The notes: generated by a model not told the origin, from the letters alone. A stretch of DNA of 64,000 nt from Styela clava (GCF_964204865.1 NC_135255.1:21481135-21545134); one strand, 5' to 3'. Positions 31,401-41,939 are shown, numbered from the stretch's first letter. Translations and numbers: made by a program.

Positions 31401-34400
31401 AAAAACTTATAACCAGATAAGAAATGACAGGCCATACTTTCTTTTAATGGACTTTCTAATAGCTCGGCGTGTATTTTTAGTGATCCATTTCATCCTTGAC
31501 CAAAATCCTTGTTTCAAAAATGTGAACATTATACTCGACCATGGATGGAGTCATCATCGGAATTGATTACATTCGTTGCATTTTGAAGCTTTTCTTGCAG
31601 TATTATTTAGGGCGTTGCATCATCAAAATCGTCAAGTGGAGTGTTGAATTTGAAAATCCCGTAAATAAATTTATGAATTTCTCGGTAACGATATTAGCTA
31701 TGATAATGGTCGGGGTATTGATTTGTTGTAAAATAAATGGCGACTTGAGGTGATTAATTATAATTAGCGTCTTCCCTTCTACTAGGTACGAAAAGCACTT
31801 GGGCACAAAATTGTTTACAATTTTTTTGTAAATATCGTTCAAGAGTGCTGCCAAACGACAACGTAGAAATACCTTTATTTCAGATTTTAAATCAACATTC
31901 TTTATTCACGCAATCACAGCTTCACAGATTTATCTAATCACAGTATAAAATTGATTTATTTCGAAAATAACACTGAGCCTAAGAAAGTCAATTGTCGTCT
32001 TAATAATAAATGTGTGCATCCCGTTGACGATAATGATAATATTAATTGCTTAAAACTGGGACGTTCAATTTGCAAACGGCGATAAGTTAGATCAGAGTCG
32101 GCGCAAAAGATAAATATCAGAATACAAATAATTTGGCTTTGAAATCACTCCTTGGTGTCATTAAAATCTGTCGCTGATGTGAACTCATAGTTATATCAAT
32201 AATATGAAACTTCGATCTCCGCCGACCCACAGGAATTAATAGTTGCGCAAAAGAACAAATGGCGGGAATTTGAAAACGTTCAGGGGGACAAAATATCAGC
32301 GATTATGACGAAATTAATCAGTAAAAATCGCTTTGTTGCCGAATTTCAATGTTTCTATTAATTTCCAAATCTACCTCCGACGTTCTGGACCCTGCTGCGT
32401 ATAAAAAATATTCGGTATTGGACTATTCGGTATTTGTTAAGAATATTCGAATTATTTGATTCGGAAAAAATATTCGATTTTGCCCACCCTTTTCTTGGCC
32501 GCCATAAGAGTATAAAAAACATGAAAAATTGAGAGTCATCGAGAAAGAGCTGCGTGTTTGTCTCTCTCAATTAAATTCCAGCCAGAATAAAATATTGAAA
32601 CTTATCGAAACAGGCCCAGATATTACATTAAAATACCATTTCTGTTCCTAGCTCATCGGTAGCTCTGAATCGGAATATGTGTAACGTCTTTTCCAGCTGA
32701 AGTTGACAAGCTATTATTAATTTCGTTAATTTATTTTATTCCGAAATGATCGATGTCAGTTAATTGCATAATATAGTTTATTTCCAAAAATCTCATTTGG
32801 TGTTCCGTCACAATTTTAGAATAAAAAAAGTGTTCCACGATACAAAAAAGGTTGAAAATCACTGGTGTACGAGGTTAGGGATCAGGTTGTGCGACATCTT
32901 GGTGCACGTACTTCAGTAGTACCAATATTTCAATTTCAACGGAGTTTAAATTAAATTTCAATCAAAATTAAATGTTTTCTAGAAGTCGGTATCTGATCGT
33001 TTATCAATTCATGTCAAGGCGTACCATAACTTAGTCGCAGAGAAGGTGTGCTGTTGCATATTTTTAACAAAATTGCAACGAACTTTTGGGTATACGATCC
33101 ATTTAAATTTGCGTGTGATAGAAACTTAGGTCATTCAGTGGAATACTCAACTGACAGATTGAAGGAAATTAATTACCCACACAGCACGTCAGAATCTCGA
33201 GTGATGATCAGGGTGTGTTGCGCTGAACATGAAAATGAATGAAGGCAGATCAATAAAAGTAAATAACGAAAAATTCATTTACATTCCCGTCTGGCAATTG
33301 GTGTTATTTGGAGTGTTTGTTTTTCTTCGCTAACGTACTTCTTCCTTATAGTGTTTAGTTTTTTAGTGACCTCAGCCACCTCACCACCCGTCGGAAGAAA
33401 TTCATTCCACTTCTTTCTGTTAGTGTTCAGCTTTTCAGTGACCTCCGCCACCTCATTATTCGTCGGAAGAAATTTCATCCACTTCTTCCTTTTAGCGTTC
33501 ATCTTTTTAGTGACTTCAACCACCTCATTATTCGTCGGAAGAAATTTCATCCACTTCTTCCTTTTAGCGTTCATCTTTTTAGTGACTTCAACCACCTCAT
33601 TATTCGTAGGAAGAAATTTCATCCACTTCTTCCTTTTAGTGTTCAGCTTTTTAGTGACTTCAACTATCTCATTTTTCGTCGGAAGAAATTTCATCCACTT
33701 CTTCCTTTTAGTGTTCAGATTATTAGTGACTTCAACCACCTCATTATCCGTCGGAGGAAATTTCATCCACTTCTTCCTTTTAGTGTTCAGATTATTAGTG
33801 ACTTCAACCACCTCATTATTCGTCGGAAGAAATTTCATCCACTTCTTCCTTTTAGTGTTCAGCTTTTTAGTGACTTCAACTATCTCATTTTTCGTCGGAA
33901 GAAATTTCATCCACTTCTTCCTTTTAGTGTTCAGATTATTAGTGACTTCAACCACCTCATTATTCGTCGGAAGAAATTTCCTCCACTTCTTTCTTTTAGT
34001 GTTCAGCTTTTTAGTGACTTCAACCACCTCATTGTTCGCCGGAAGAAATTTCATCCACTTCTTCGTTTTAGTGTTCATCTTTTCAGTGACTTCAGCCACC
34101 TCATTATTCGCCGGAAGAAATTTCATCCACTTCTTCCTTTTAGTGTTCAGCTTTTTAGTGACTTCAGCCACCTAACTACCCGTCGGAAGAAATTTCATCC
34201 ACTTCTTCCTTTTAGTGTTCAGCTTTTTAGTGACTTCCGCCACCTAACTACCCGTCGGAAGAAATTTCATCCACTTCTTCCTTTTAGTGTTCATCTTTTT
34301 AGTAACTTCAACCACCTCATTATTCGCCGGAAGAAATTTCATCCACTTCTTCCTTTTAGTGTTCAGCTTTTTAGTGACTTCAACCACCTCATTATTCGTC

Positions 34401-36283
34401 GGAAAAAATGTCATCCACTTCTTCCTTTTAGTGTTCAGCTTTTTAGTGACTTCAACTATCTCATTTTTCGTCGGAAGAAATTTCATCCACTTCTTCCTTT
34501 TAGTGTTCAGATTATTAGTGACTTCAACCACCTCATTATTCGTCGGAAGAAATTTCATCCACTTCTTCCTTTTAGTGTTCAGATTATTAGTGACTTCAAC
34601 CACCTCATTATTCGTCGGAAAAAATTTCATCCACTTCTTCCTGTTAGTGTTCAGCTTTTTAGTGACTTCAACTATCTCATTTTTCGTCGGAAGAAATTTC
34701 ATCCACTTCTTCTTTTTAGTGTTCAGATTATTAGTGACTTCAACCACCTCATTATTCGTCGGAAGAAATTTCATCCACTTCTTTCTTTTAGTGTTCAGCT
34801 TTTTAGTGACTTCAACCACCTCATTATTCACCGGAAGAAATTTCATCCACTTCTTCCTTTTAGTGTTCAGCTTTTTAGTGACTTCAGCCACCTAACTACC
34901 CGTCGGAAGAAATTTCATCCACTTCTTCCTTTTAGTGTTCATGTTTTTAGTAACTTCAACCACCTCATTATTCGCCGGAAGAAATTTCATCCACTTCTTC
35001 CTTTTAGTGTTCATCTTTTTAGTGACTTCAACCACCTCATTATTCGCCGGAGGAAATTTCATCCACTTCTTCCTTTTAGTGTTCAGCTTTTTAGTGACTT
35101 CAGCCACCTAACTACCCGTCGGAAGAAATTTCATCCACTTCTTCCTTTTAGTGTTCATCTTTTTAGTAACTTCAACCACCTCATTATTCGCCGGAAGAAA
35201 TTTCATCCCCTTCTTCCTTTCAGTGTTCAGCGTTTTAGTGACTTCAACCACCTCATTATTCGTCGGAAAAAATGTCATCCACTTCTTCCTTTTAGTGTTC
35301 AGCTTTTTAGTGACTTCAGCCACCTAACTACCCGTCGGAAGAAATTTCATCCACTTCTTCCTTTTAGTGTTCAGCTTTTTAGTGACTTCAGCCACCTAAC
35401 TACCCGTCGGAAGAAATTTCATCCACTTCTTCCTTTTAGTGTTCAGCTTTTTAGTGACTTCAGCCACCTAACTACCCGTCGGAAGAAATTTCATCCACTT
35501 CTTCGTTTTAGTGTTCAGCTTTTCAGTGACTTCAGCCACCTAACTACCCGTCGGGGGAAATTTCATCCACTTCTTCCTTTTAGTGTTCATCTTTTTAGTG
35601 ACTTCAACCACCTCATTATTCGCCGGAAAAAATTTCATCCACTTCTTCCATTTAGTGTTCAGCCTTTTAGTGTTTTTTAATTTTTCACCTTTGGGAACAC
35701 TTCAACTTCCGTTTTCCCTCCACTTCATCCGTTTCTTCCTTCAGCCTTTTAGTGTTGTCCAAATTTGCCTGACCTGGCTGGGCATCACAACTGTCAACAT
35801 CGCAACTAATACAATTCTAACTTTTGTATCAGCTTCAAGTTACAAGTATAAAATTATTTCTAATTACTGATTTCTCTATTTATCTTTTCAGTCCTGCCAG
35901 TATGTTAGTTTAGCAAATTATTGCTTATTTCATTTCCTAGATGAAACTGTTTTAAGTACCCGAGTTTAAGAACTATAATTCTGTAGTTACGTAAGCCCAT
36001 ATGGCGTTCTGGCTGTAGAAGAATTAATTAAAAAAAAAGGTTTGGCTTACTTTGATGTATGCACTGAATCAGTGTTGATGAATGCATGTCTTCTTCTGAG
36101 GTGGTTCAAAAGATTGCCGGTTGACTCGCAGTATGACAACTTCTCTTTACAGAAGTTGCAAATCACATATGAATATCCCTCCTCTTTTGACGGGCGAGAA
36201 AAATGTTCCCAGACTAAGGAATTGGGGCGCCGTCCCTGCCGCCTAGGTGTTATTTTTTTAAAGCTACTACTGATATTAGACAT
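24997..36283 (-). CDS. hAT-2 transposase (BED finger, RNase H-like core, dimerisation domain)
   Basis: The gene is spliced from five minus-strand exons: 36051-36283, 26442-27100, 25984-26282, 25539-25820 and 24997-25461. Exon 1 begins MSNISSSFKKITPRR and contains a BED zinc finger. Exon 2 carries TTDAWTSIRMEAYITVTAPF (first catalytic Asp), VTDNGANVVSAC (second Asp) and CAAHTLQLC. Exon 3 has IDVSTRWNSTF. Exon 5 ends with ATSAASERAFSSAGLTVSQL (the catalytic Glu is in SERAFS) and HVNELNFLYCN, the hAT dimerisation region. Splice sites are GT/AG and the exon 1/2 phase agrees. The protein would cut and rejoin its own ends in the nucleus. I see no stop or frame break, so it may be functional, although intron 1 is now about 8.9 kb. 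Confidence 0.85.
25539..25820 (-). CDS. hAT-2 exon 4
   Basis: Follows TAG acceptor at 25821-25823 (minus). Encodes TASDHLEGSNYVTMSSLLP and STWLNPFHKGKFF, the segment that follows the inserted helical domain in hAT transposases. Donor gtaat at 25534-25538. Confidence 0.8.
25984..26282 (-). CDS. hAT-2 exon 3
   Basis: Acceptor CAG at 26283-26285 (minus), donor gtaac at 25979-25983. Contains HLVQHFRRSAKCM and IDVSTRWNSTFAMI, the conserved RW block of hAT transposases, and EISIILKPFK. Confidence 0.82.
26442..27100 (-). CDS. hAT-2 exon 2, catalytic core N-terminal part
   Basis: Acceptor TTTCAG at 27101-27106 (minus) and donor gtaagt at 26436-26441. Contains NVIIGDMRPINIVEGEHF, TTDAWTS and VTDNGANVVSAC, the first two catalytic acidic positions of the RNase H-like fold. 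Confidence 0.85.
27241..28822 (+). repeat. Left arm: about 20 tandem 72-bp units
   Basis: The unit includes GTTGAAGTCACTAAAAAGCT, GAACACTAAAAGGAAGAAGT and GGATGAAATTTCTTCCGACG, total 72 bp (24 codons). Two junction types alternate: AATAATGAGG (open) and GGTAGTTAGG (in-frame TAG). One unit near 28490-28505 is shortened. Both strands stay open for long distances because the period is a multiple of three. Confidence 0.93.
28823..29320. other. Foldback loop, proximal part
   Basis: AT-rich, no gene. At about 29246-29265 a GGTTGAGAACCAGTGGT motif looks like one end of a CAGTGGTTCTCAACC-type hAT MITE; the partner end is not present. Confidence 0.4.
29321..30380. mobile_element. GCCCGACCCG-array element
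   Basis: Two subterminal arrays flank an AT-rich core (about 29633-30046). The left array (29335-29632) repeats about 30-bp units of GCCCGACCCG plus ACTAATTAACTGGATTTGCA. The right array (30047-30345) repeats about 32-bp units of GCCCGACCCGAACG plus TAATGATTGACAAATCAG. Unit spacers differ but the GCCCGACCCG box is shared. The right end closes with a perfect hairpin. This looks like a non-autonomous transposon with many subterminal protein-binding boxes. I could not define target duplications. Confidence 0.5.
30329..30362. repeat. Perfect hairpin of 15-bp arms
   Basis: The arms CCCGACCCGACCCGA and TCGGGTCGGGTCGGG are separated by AATA. The GC-rich stem would be very stable. It lies at the right border of the GCCCG-array element. 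Confidence 0.9.
30725..32495. mobile_element. Nested TAGGGCTGGGCAAAAT element
   Basis: Left end TAGGGCTGGGCAAAATATTC; near 32455-32495 the sequence AATATTCGATTTTGCCCACC is its approximate inverse. The ends share the TTCGAA-type subterminal motif with hAT-1, hAT-2 and the intron-3 MITE. No clean target duplication was found; the right border is imprecise. Confidence 0.45.
31116..31347. mobile_element. Inverted-repeat MITE (TGGTACTCC ends)
   Basis: Both ends read TGGTACTCC-GT-ATATG-GAACCAAGA inward (with minor differences) and remain similar for about 80-90 bp. The 232-bp unit is therefore nearly one long hairpin. A related half-copy, including ACATCTTGGT-CAC and CAGTAGTACCA, is at 32865-32930. 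No coding capacity. Confidence 0.6.
32865..33331. other. Foldback loop, distal part
   Basis: Contains the half-copy of the TGGTACTCC MITE and otherwise nothing that I recognise. AT-rich. Confidence 0.4.
33332..35760 (-). repeat. Right arm: about 32 tandem 72-bp units, inverted
   Basis: The same 72-bp unit in opposite orientation, with the same outer about 100-bp cap. It is longer than the left arm by roughly a dozen units. Additional variants occur here (TTTTTCGTC junction, AAATGTCATCC). The inner border sequence is unlike the left arm's inner border. Confidence 0.93.
35770..36050 (-). other. hAT-2 intron 1, 5' part
   Basis: Original intron sequence between the foldback element and the splice donor of exon 1. 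Together with 27101-27231 it would have made an intron of roughly 0.4 kb. Confidence 0.7.
36051..36283 (-). CDS. hAT-2 exon 1, BED zinc finger
   Basis: NSLVWEHFSRPSKEEGYSYV followed by CNFCKEKLSYCESTGNLLNH and LRRRH fits the BED consensus (W-HF, CxxC, H-x3-5-H). It would bind the element termini. It ends at donor gtaagcc (36044-36050, minus). The ATG at 36283 is chosen because upstream codons lack similarity. Confidence 0.82.
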
Positions 36284-37462
36284 TCTGAATAAAAAAAATG
36301 CATTGCAAATAGTCATATAATTAAGTTATACTAGTAAGCTACCGATGCCTGGTCGCACATTTTGCAGTCCAATGAGTTTAACAGCAGCGCATGGCACCCT
36401 GTCAAGTACCACGTCCCGGTTCTCCTACAATTTGCAATGCAAACTTGTAACAATCAGTCCCCACTCAGTCTTGAACCCAACACCTCAGAAGAACACTGAA
36501 AAAACTTGTTGTAATATTCCGCTTTACAACACGACAGAACAATACGGCAATAACACTCGCAAATGGCATACAGAGTTTGTAGACTTCCCCACGCTGAGTT
36601 TTACTGTTACCGGTAACAAATATTGATAGATTCCAGGATTAAATAACTAAATACAGAACAGTTAGTAAAGATAACACGCAATAAGTCCCATCCTATCCTA
36701 ACCTATTGATTCCCAACTAAATAATAACAATAGCAGAAATCTAATAACTCACAAAACGCACACTCAACTAAATCCTAAAGGACCGGCAAAGCAGATGACT
36801 GCCGATTGCGCCATCACGGCTCGTCTCGCTCACGCACAACAGAGAGCAATACAAGATACTAACTAAAGAGCAAGGGTCGACGTCGGTCGATTGCAGCAGC
36901 CAATAGCGTGCAAGACAAACATATTGCGACATCGCTCAATACTCACTCTCAAATACAATAAAGAAATAAACCAATGTTCAGACCTGTTGAAAATTGTTGT
37001 CGTAAAATTACGCATCAAAGAAGCCCGGGCGATATGTGAATTCGACTTTGCGAGCGAGCAAAGAGTTTTGCAGACCACTAGCAGATGTCTCGCTGGTGTG
37101 TGTTCCCCACTGCAAAACTAACGCAAAACGAGAGCACTTCGCCGGAAAAAAGAAGGCAAATCACTCTCTAAAATATATCTTTCGTCGTTGAAATGAATGC
37201 TAATTTCATCAAACAAAGAACAGTATCCCATTATAAAGCGCAAATTCATTCGAGAGAGATAGCCGGACGAGCGCTTATTTGTTTGCTTTCGAGTGAAATC
37301 ATATCCGTTCGCATAGCTGGAAGACAACCGCCGTTAATAAAATCGAGAGTCGGCGTTATTTTTTGTAAAGCCACGTTATCGTTTTTCGAATCGCCCGAGT
37401 GCGATTCGAAAAGGCAACGATTCGAATCGATTCGATTCGGAAATCCAAATGTGGCATCCCTA
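36284..37462 (-). promoter_or_regulatory. hAT-2 5' non-coding end
   Basis: From the transposase ATG to the terminus. It must hold the promoter and 5' leader, but I see no clear TATA or initiator. The last 90 bp are rich in TCGAATCGATTCG palindromic motifs, likely transposase-binding sites by analogy with other hAT ends. Confidence 0.35.
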
Positions 37463-37470
37463 ATGACAAC

Positions 37471-38188
37471 GTTACATTTTATCTTGGAAAGTTTATGATG
37501 TTCTTAATCTGGCATACCAATAAAAGTAGTCTACTTCTTCTTGAAATACCGGTGTCGGCCACGGCATGGGGCGCTGAATTTGTGAGGCCGTAATAAAAAG
37601 TATATGCAGATAAATGAACCGAAACATGGGAACAAAACTGGTTTGAATATTTATACCATTATTTTATTTTACAATACTTTTTTTTAATTTAATATTGTAA
37701 TTGTCTGGTTATATCCCACTCATATGGGGTGGTGCAAAAAACAAAAAAGTATATGCAGAGATTAATTGAAAAACAATTGTTAATGTTTCTGCACTCCATG
37801 GTTATTTATACTTATTGATTGATGTACTGTAAATGGTTATTTGCTCCTGGAGGGAACGAAAAAAAAATGAAGATGGATTTGTCCCAGGTACGCACGTAAG
37901 GATTAGATTTCTTATTTTGTAATTTTTTGCTGGTTATTGGGTGGATTTATGATATTACCACAAAGATGCCTGATGTTTTTATGCTTTCGCTTTCGCATAT
38001 ACTGTATGCAGGTGTTTTATGAGGCATTTTCGTGGTGAATGAATCATACATAAGATTTAGATATTTCCATAAAACTGTAAAAGCTGAAAGGTGTTACGTT
38101 TGCTCACTGGATATTAAATGTGATCATATTGTTATATTTCAGATTCTGCCCACTTTGATACTGATACGAATGATGCAATTAATAATGC
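37471..38188. other. Unassigned flank of Harbinger gene
   Basis: AT-rich. It must include the left terminus of the Harbinger element if it is complete, but I could not pair a terminal inverted repeat with the right side. Confidence 0.35.
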
Positions 38189-40012
38189 TGTTTTTAACAA
38201 ATGAAAGATTAAAGCTATGTCAGGTTATGCTAAGGCGTAGCCGACTCAATTTTTTGAAAAAAGCTTGTCGTATTCCTACACCTACAAAAAAAAGATGTCG
38301 AAGATTTTGGAAAAAAACACGAACTTCAGAATGGTGGGACAGAATTGTAAATCAGCATTTTGTTGATGAAGATTGGATAGAAAATTTCCGGGTAAATTTA
38401 CCTCACCTAAAGATTTACCTTTTTTAGATTTTTGAAGGACAATTTTATCTGCACTTAATAATATCAAATCCTAGTTAAATTAAAAATGGACAGATGTGAA
38501 GTTTTTGAAGTGAGAGATTCTTATCTTACAACAAATTATGTTTTAAGGTATCCTGGAGTGCATTTCAATACATTGTGGAACAAGTCAGACCCTATATGTC
38601 ACCAAAACAGAACTGGGTTAGACCGCCTTTGCCAGTGGAAAAAAAGGTTGCCGTGGCTTTATACAAACTCGCTAGTTGCTGTGAATACAGGGTGGTTGCA
38701 AATATATTTGGGATTGCAAAATGCACAGTGCATGTCTGTGTTTATCAATTTTGCAGGTAGTTCTTGGCTTTGAATATTTATTAAGTCATTGGTTACATAA
38801 CTCTTTTGAAACTTTTGTACCAGGGTTTTCACCGATAATCTTGCAAAACAACATATCAGTTTTCCATCAGATGTTGAAGCTATTAAAATCAGTGAAAGAA
38901 TTTTCAAAGCTCACAGTTTTCCGCATGTATACGGGGCGATTGATGGAACTCACATTCCTATTTTACCACCAAAGACAGGTTATAGAGATTTTACAAATCG
39001 CAAAGGATGGCCGTCTATAATATTACAGGCTGTTGTAGATGATAGATGCATGTAAGTAAGATTATGAGTGAGATATTCTTCACAGAAAGCAGGCTTAATG
39101 GCTTACATAGTCAAAATAAAAAACACTGAAGCTTGTATTCATGGCTAGTTAGTTGTAACATCCGTTTCTTAAAAATTTTCCTTTGTAATAATATAGACAA
39201 GACTATCAGTGAACACAGTCGTGGTATTGTTAGTCCTAAGGTAGTTTATTATCTACCTAATTATAAATTGGACTAAACTGTGATGTGAATAAAATCTGAT
39301 TCAAAGTTATTTTCAATCAGATTCAGAGATATATCTTGTTCAATGCCAGGAAGTGTGCATGATGCAACAGTACTGAAAAATTCTTCGCTGTACAAGCTTG
39401 CTGTGGCAGGAAGTCTTCCTTCGGTAACAAGCATAAGCATGTTGTATTCATTTCAAACAGTCACAACGATGTTATATTATTTTTTGCAGACCATAAAACG
39501 AATTCAAAGTTGTGACGTCCCACTGATGATACTAGGCGATCCAGCATACCCTTTGCAAACATGGCTTATGAAAGGTTACTCTGGAAGTTTAAATCCATCT
39601 GAGGAGTCTTTTAATGTATATCTTTCATCTGCACGCAATGTGGTGGAACATGCATTTGGACGCCTCAAAAGCAGGTAAAGACTTCATTACAACCAATCCA
39701 ATGAAGGGACAAACACTTTTGGGAGGTAGTCTTATACTAGATATTATATTCAGGTGGAGATGTTTATCTAAAAGGTGTGACATCAGTTACAAGTTTATGC
39801 CAAAGGTTGTCGCAACATGCTGTGTGTTGCACAATATATGTGAGAAAAGGAAAGATGTATTTCTGGGAAGATGGTCGAATGGAACTTGCGTTGCACAACC
39901 ACAGCCTGAACGTAGGTCAGCGGCCAGCAGTTGCAGTGAAGCGGTACAAAACAGGGAGGCATTGAGAATCTTTTTAGAGGAAAATTTTCCTTTGAGACAA
40001 AGTTCATTGTAG
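38189..40012 (+). CDS. PIF/Harbinger transposase, six exons
   Basis: Exons: about 38189-38391, 38548-38756, 38824-39051, 39321-39423, 39490-39674, 39754-40012. All junctions use GT/AG and phases agree, giving one uninterrupted frame. Landmarks: [14 protein letters not shown] and DEDWIENFR in exon 1; [20 protein letters not shown] and the HTH-like [18 protein letters not shown] in exon 2; [11 protein letters not shown] (catalytic Asp) in exon 3; [12 protein letters not shown] in exon 4; [18 protein letters not shown] (second Asp) and [13 protein letters not shown] (Glu) in exon 5; [11 protein letters not shown] in exon 6. This is a DDE_Tnp_4 endonuclease of the PIF/Harbinger superfamily, which cuts and inserts at 3-bp targets, normally together with a Myb-like partner encoded nearby. 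The exact start codon is uncertain. All catalytic residues are present. Confidence 0.88.
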
Positions 40013-40432
40013 TCGCCTCCCTACACCCCTAAACAATACGAACAATATTACTTTTTTGAACATTTTCCCATCTGTCAGTTGCAATTAATACAGCAGGTCT
40101 GTTCACTTTTTTTTCAAGAACTTGCCTTTTACGTGACTCTGCACATTGATATTTTCAATTTCAAATCACGATGAAACATTGTTTTGGTTTTTATATTTAT
40201 TTCAACATGCACAACGAGAGAGCCAAATTCAATTTGTTATTTAAAGAATAAAAACATTTCTAACACTTGAGCATGGTTGTTGTGGCCAAGTAGACTTGAT
40301 TCATTCGTTGGTATCTTAAAAAAAGTTTTAATCTATCTCAAATTATGTGTGGGGTAAAGGTAGCCTAAGTAATTATACATATGATGGAGACCTTATTCTC
40401 AGTACGAGAGTAGTTCTCCATGAGTTCAAGAT

Positions 40433-41883
40433 TCAAAACCAGCGGTATCGACAAGTCGCACTTGAAAATTCATGTATGCACACAAAACTTAGGCATTTAC
40501 CTCGACTTTTTGAAAGCTGGGACACGCATGCAAAAAATACCGACCCCATCTCTTGCACAGTCTCTCTCATCATTTGGGCGTGAGCTTCCATTTGTTCATG
40601 CATCATTTTTTCTTCCCACTCCCTCTGTTTTTCGAAGAGGTCTTCCAAGTCAACCGAATGTTTTTTTCCTGAATTGTGGCAAAGAAATTTTTACCCAGGT
40701 AGACAAAAGGCCCATTTCTTAGTCACAAAGTTTTACAGAAACATGATAGAGTGTGACTTAGTTGGTTTGGATCTATGATATTTACCAGGTATATTTATGC
40801 ATTCATACCAGATTCTGAATTTCCTCCATAAATAGACGAAGTATCACCAGAGGTGTCAGTAGTGGAAGCTGCCGCTTCTTCGGTACCTAAGTCTAAGCAA
40901 AACAACTTAATTAACATTGCGCGCTTAAGATGGCATGGTGGATAGTAATCGGATTTCCATATTTATCTCGGGGCAAAGAAAAGCCATTAGGACGGAGTAA
41001 TTATATGGCAGGATATCAGTTCATGTTGAGTATGGGACCAGGCACATGAACTTGAAAGCGGATGGAAGACCAGTTGAATAATGTGACAATCCTCCTCTGT
41101 CAAATCCTGGGATAGGTTCAATTATGGCTAACATGCAGAGAGAGATATATAAGTTTATTGGAAATTCATAGCATTAGACTGAACTACTCCATACCTGGCT
41201 CTTCTGGTGTGCTGAAAAACATTGCATTCTGTGATTCCTCAATTTCTGAAATAAAAATCATCAGCATGACAGTATGCACATAAATTAGAAAAAATTGTAG
41301 AATTCAACTGCATAAATCAAAAAAATTGAAGAAAAGTAGTTACCTAGTGATACCGCATTTGTGATTCCAATATCCACTCCCATATTAGTATAATCAACTG
41401 CTGGACGATGGCCGGACATTTCATAGAGCTCATCATAATAATCACATGTTTTGTGAGCCGCCCCACTAACAGAATTCAGACGTATTATCTTGTTGAAATT
41501 AGATCGCAAGGCCTTCACTTTATTACGTATTTGTTGGAAACTACAAAGGAAACAACATCTCACTTTAGTAATGCGCAAAATTGAAAGCTGCTGATCGTTA
41601 AATCAACATACTTTGTAACTGATGAAATTTTGATAAAAATCCAACACATTTTTCTGAAATTTGGAATCAATAGCCTGCAACTTTATAACATAACAATGGT
41701 GCTCTCAAACCTCTTTTTGTATCCTTTTGCTGTCAACTGCTTCTCAACTTCTTTGTACAAAACTTCTGATCTCGACTTTTTTTGGTCAAGCAAAGCAACC
41801 AGATTCATTTCTCGAACAGTGCCAAGCATTGTTTTAACCTCGTTGTCTTCCCACTTAGTTTTCAGACTAGATGCAGACTCCAT
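40433..41883 (-). CDS. Myb/SANT-like partner protein of Harbinger, five exons
   Basis: Exons on the minus strand: 41711-41883, 41344-41540, 41195-41245, about 40810-40886, and 40433-40668. Exon 1 from MESASSLKTKWEDNEV and exon 2 (NKVKALRSNFNKIIRLNS, then CDYYDELYEMSGHRP) form the trihelix/Myb-like DNA-binding domain usual in PIF/Harbinger second proteins. Exon 5 is a charged, probably coiled-coil tail (EDLFEKQREWEEKMMHEQME). The gene converges on the transposase gene. In known Harbinger elements this partner brings the transposase to DNA and the nucleus. No frame break was seen; the start could also be at an earlier Met. Confidence 0.72.
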
Positions 41884-41939
41884 TTTACTCGCAAACATAA
41901 ACTGCACTACTACTTTCCTATGGTACGGTAACTTTTAAT

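Larger units (their letters stand above)
30505..32864. mobile_element. hAT-type element ends CAGTGATTTTCAACC
   Basis: Left end CAGTGATTTTCAACCGGTG and right end GGTTGAAAATCACTG are inverted matches with subterminal GTGTTCCGCG/GTGTTCCACG motifs on both sides. Flanks ctatagat and gtgtacga do not match, so age or rearrangement obscures the duplication. The interior holds other MITE-like sequences and no recognisable transposase. Confidence 0.65.
27241..35760. mobile_element. Foldback-type element with 72-bp-repeat arms
   Basis: Both ends read inward as GGACAACACTAAAAGGCTGA and share about 100 bp before the arrays. An exact 9-bp direct repeat aaatttgcc flanks the element (27232-27240, 35761-35769). 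The left arm (to about 28822) and right arm (from about 33332) are oppositely oriented arrays of one 72-bp unit, so the element can fold into a giant hairpin with a loop of about 4.5 kb. Long, internally tandem-repeated inverted ends with 9-bp duplications fit Foldback/MULE-like elements. I see no transposase in the loop, so it is non-autonomous or of unknown mechanism. It sits in intron 1 of hAT-2. Confidence 0.88.
24636..37462 (-). mobile_element. hAT-2, 12.8-kb hAT transposon with foldback insertion
   Basis: Left end TAGGGTTGCCACTTCCGGA; right end read inward on the minus strand TAGGGATGCCACATTTGGA. Both are followed by TTCGAATCGAAT-type subterminal motifs, and an exact 8-bp repeat atgacaac (24628-24635, 37463-37470) flanks the element. 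It holds a complete five-exon transposase gene on the minus strand. Without the foldback insertion in intron 1 it would be about 4.3 kb. Confidence 0.92.

Noticed and set aside
33351-34895. Plus-strand open frames of 200-274 codons in the right array
   Set aside because: Same reason: periodic stop-free repeat sequence, mirrored in the left arm, not an independent gene.
27300-35700. CRISPR-like array
   Set aside because: Units are directly adjacent with no unique spacers, 72 bp long, in opposed orientation, inside a eukaryotic transposon.
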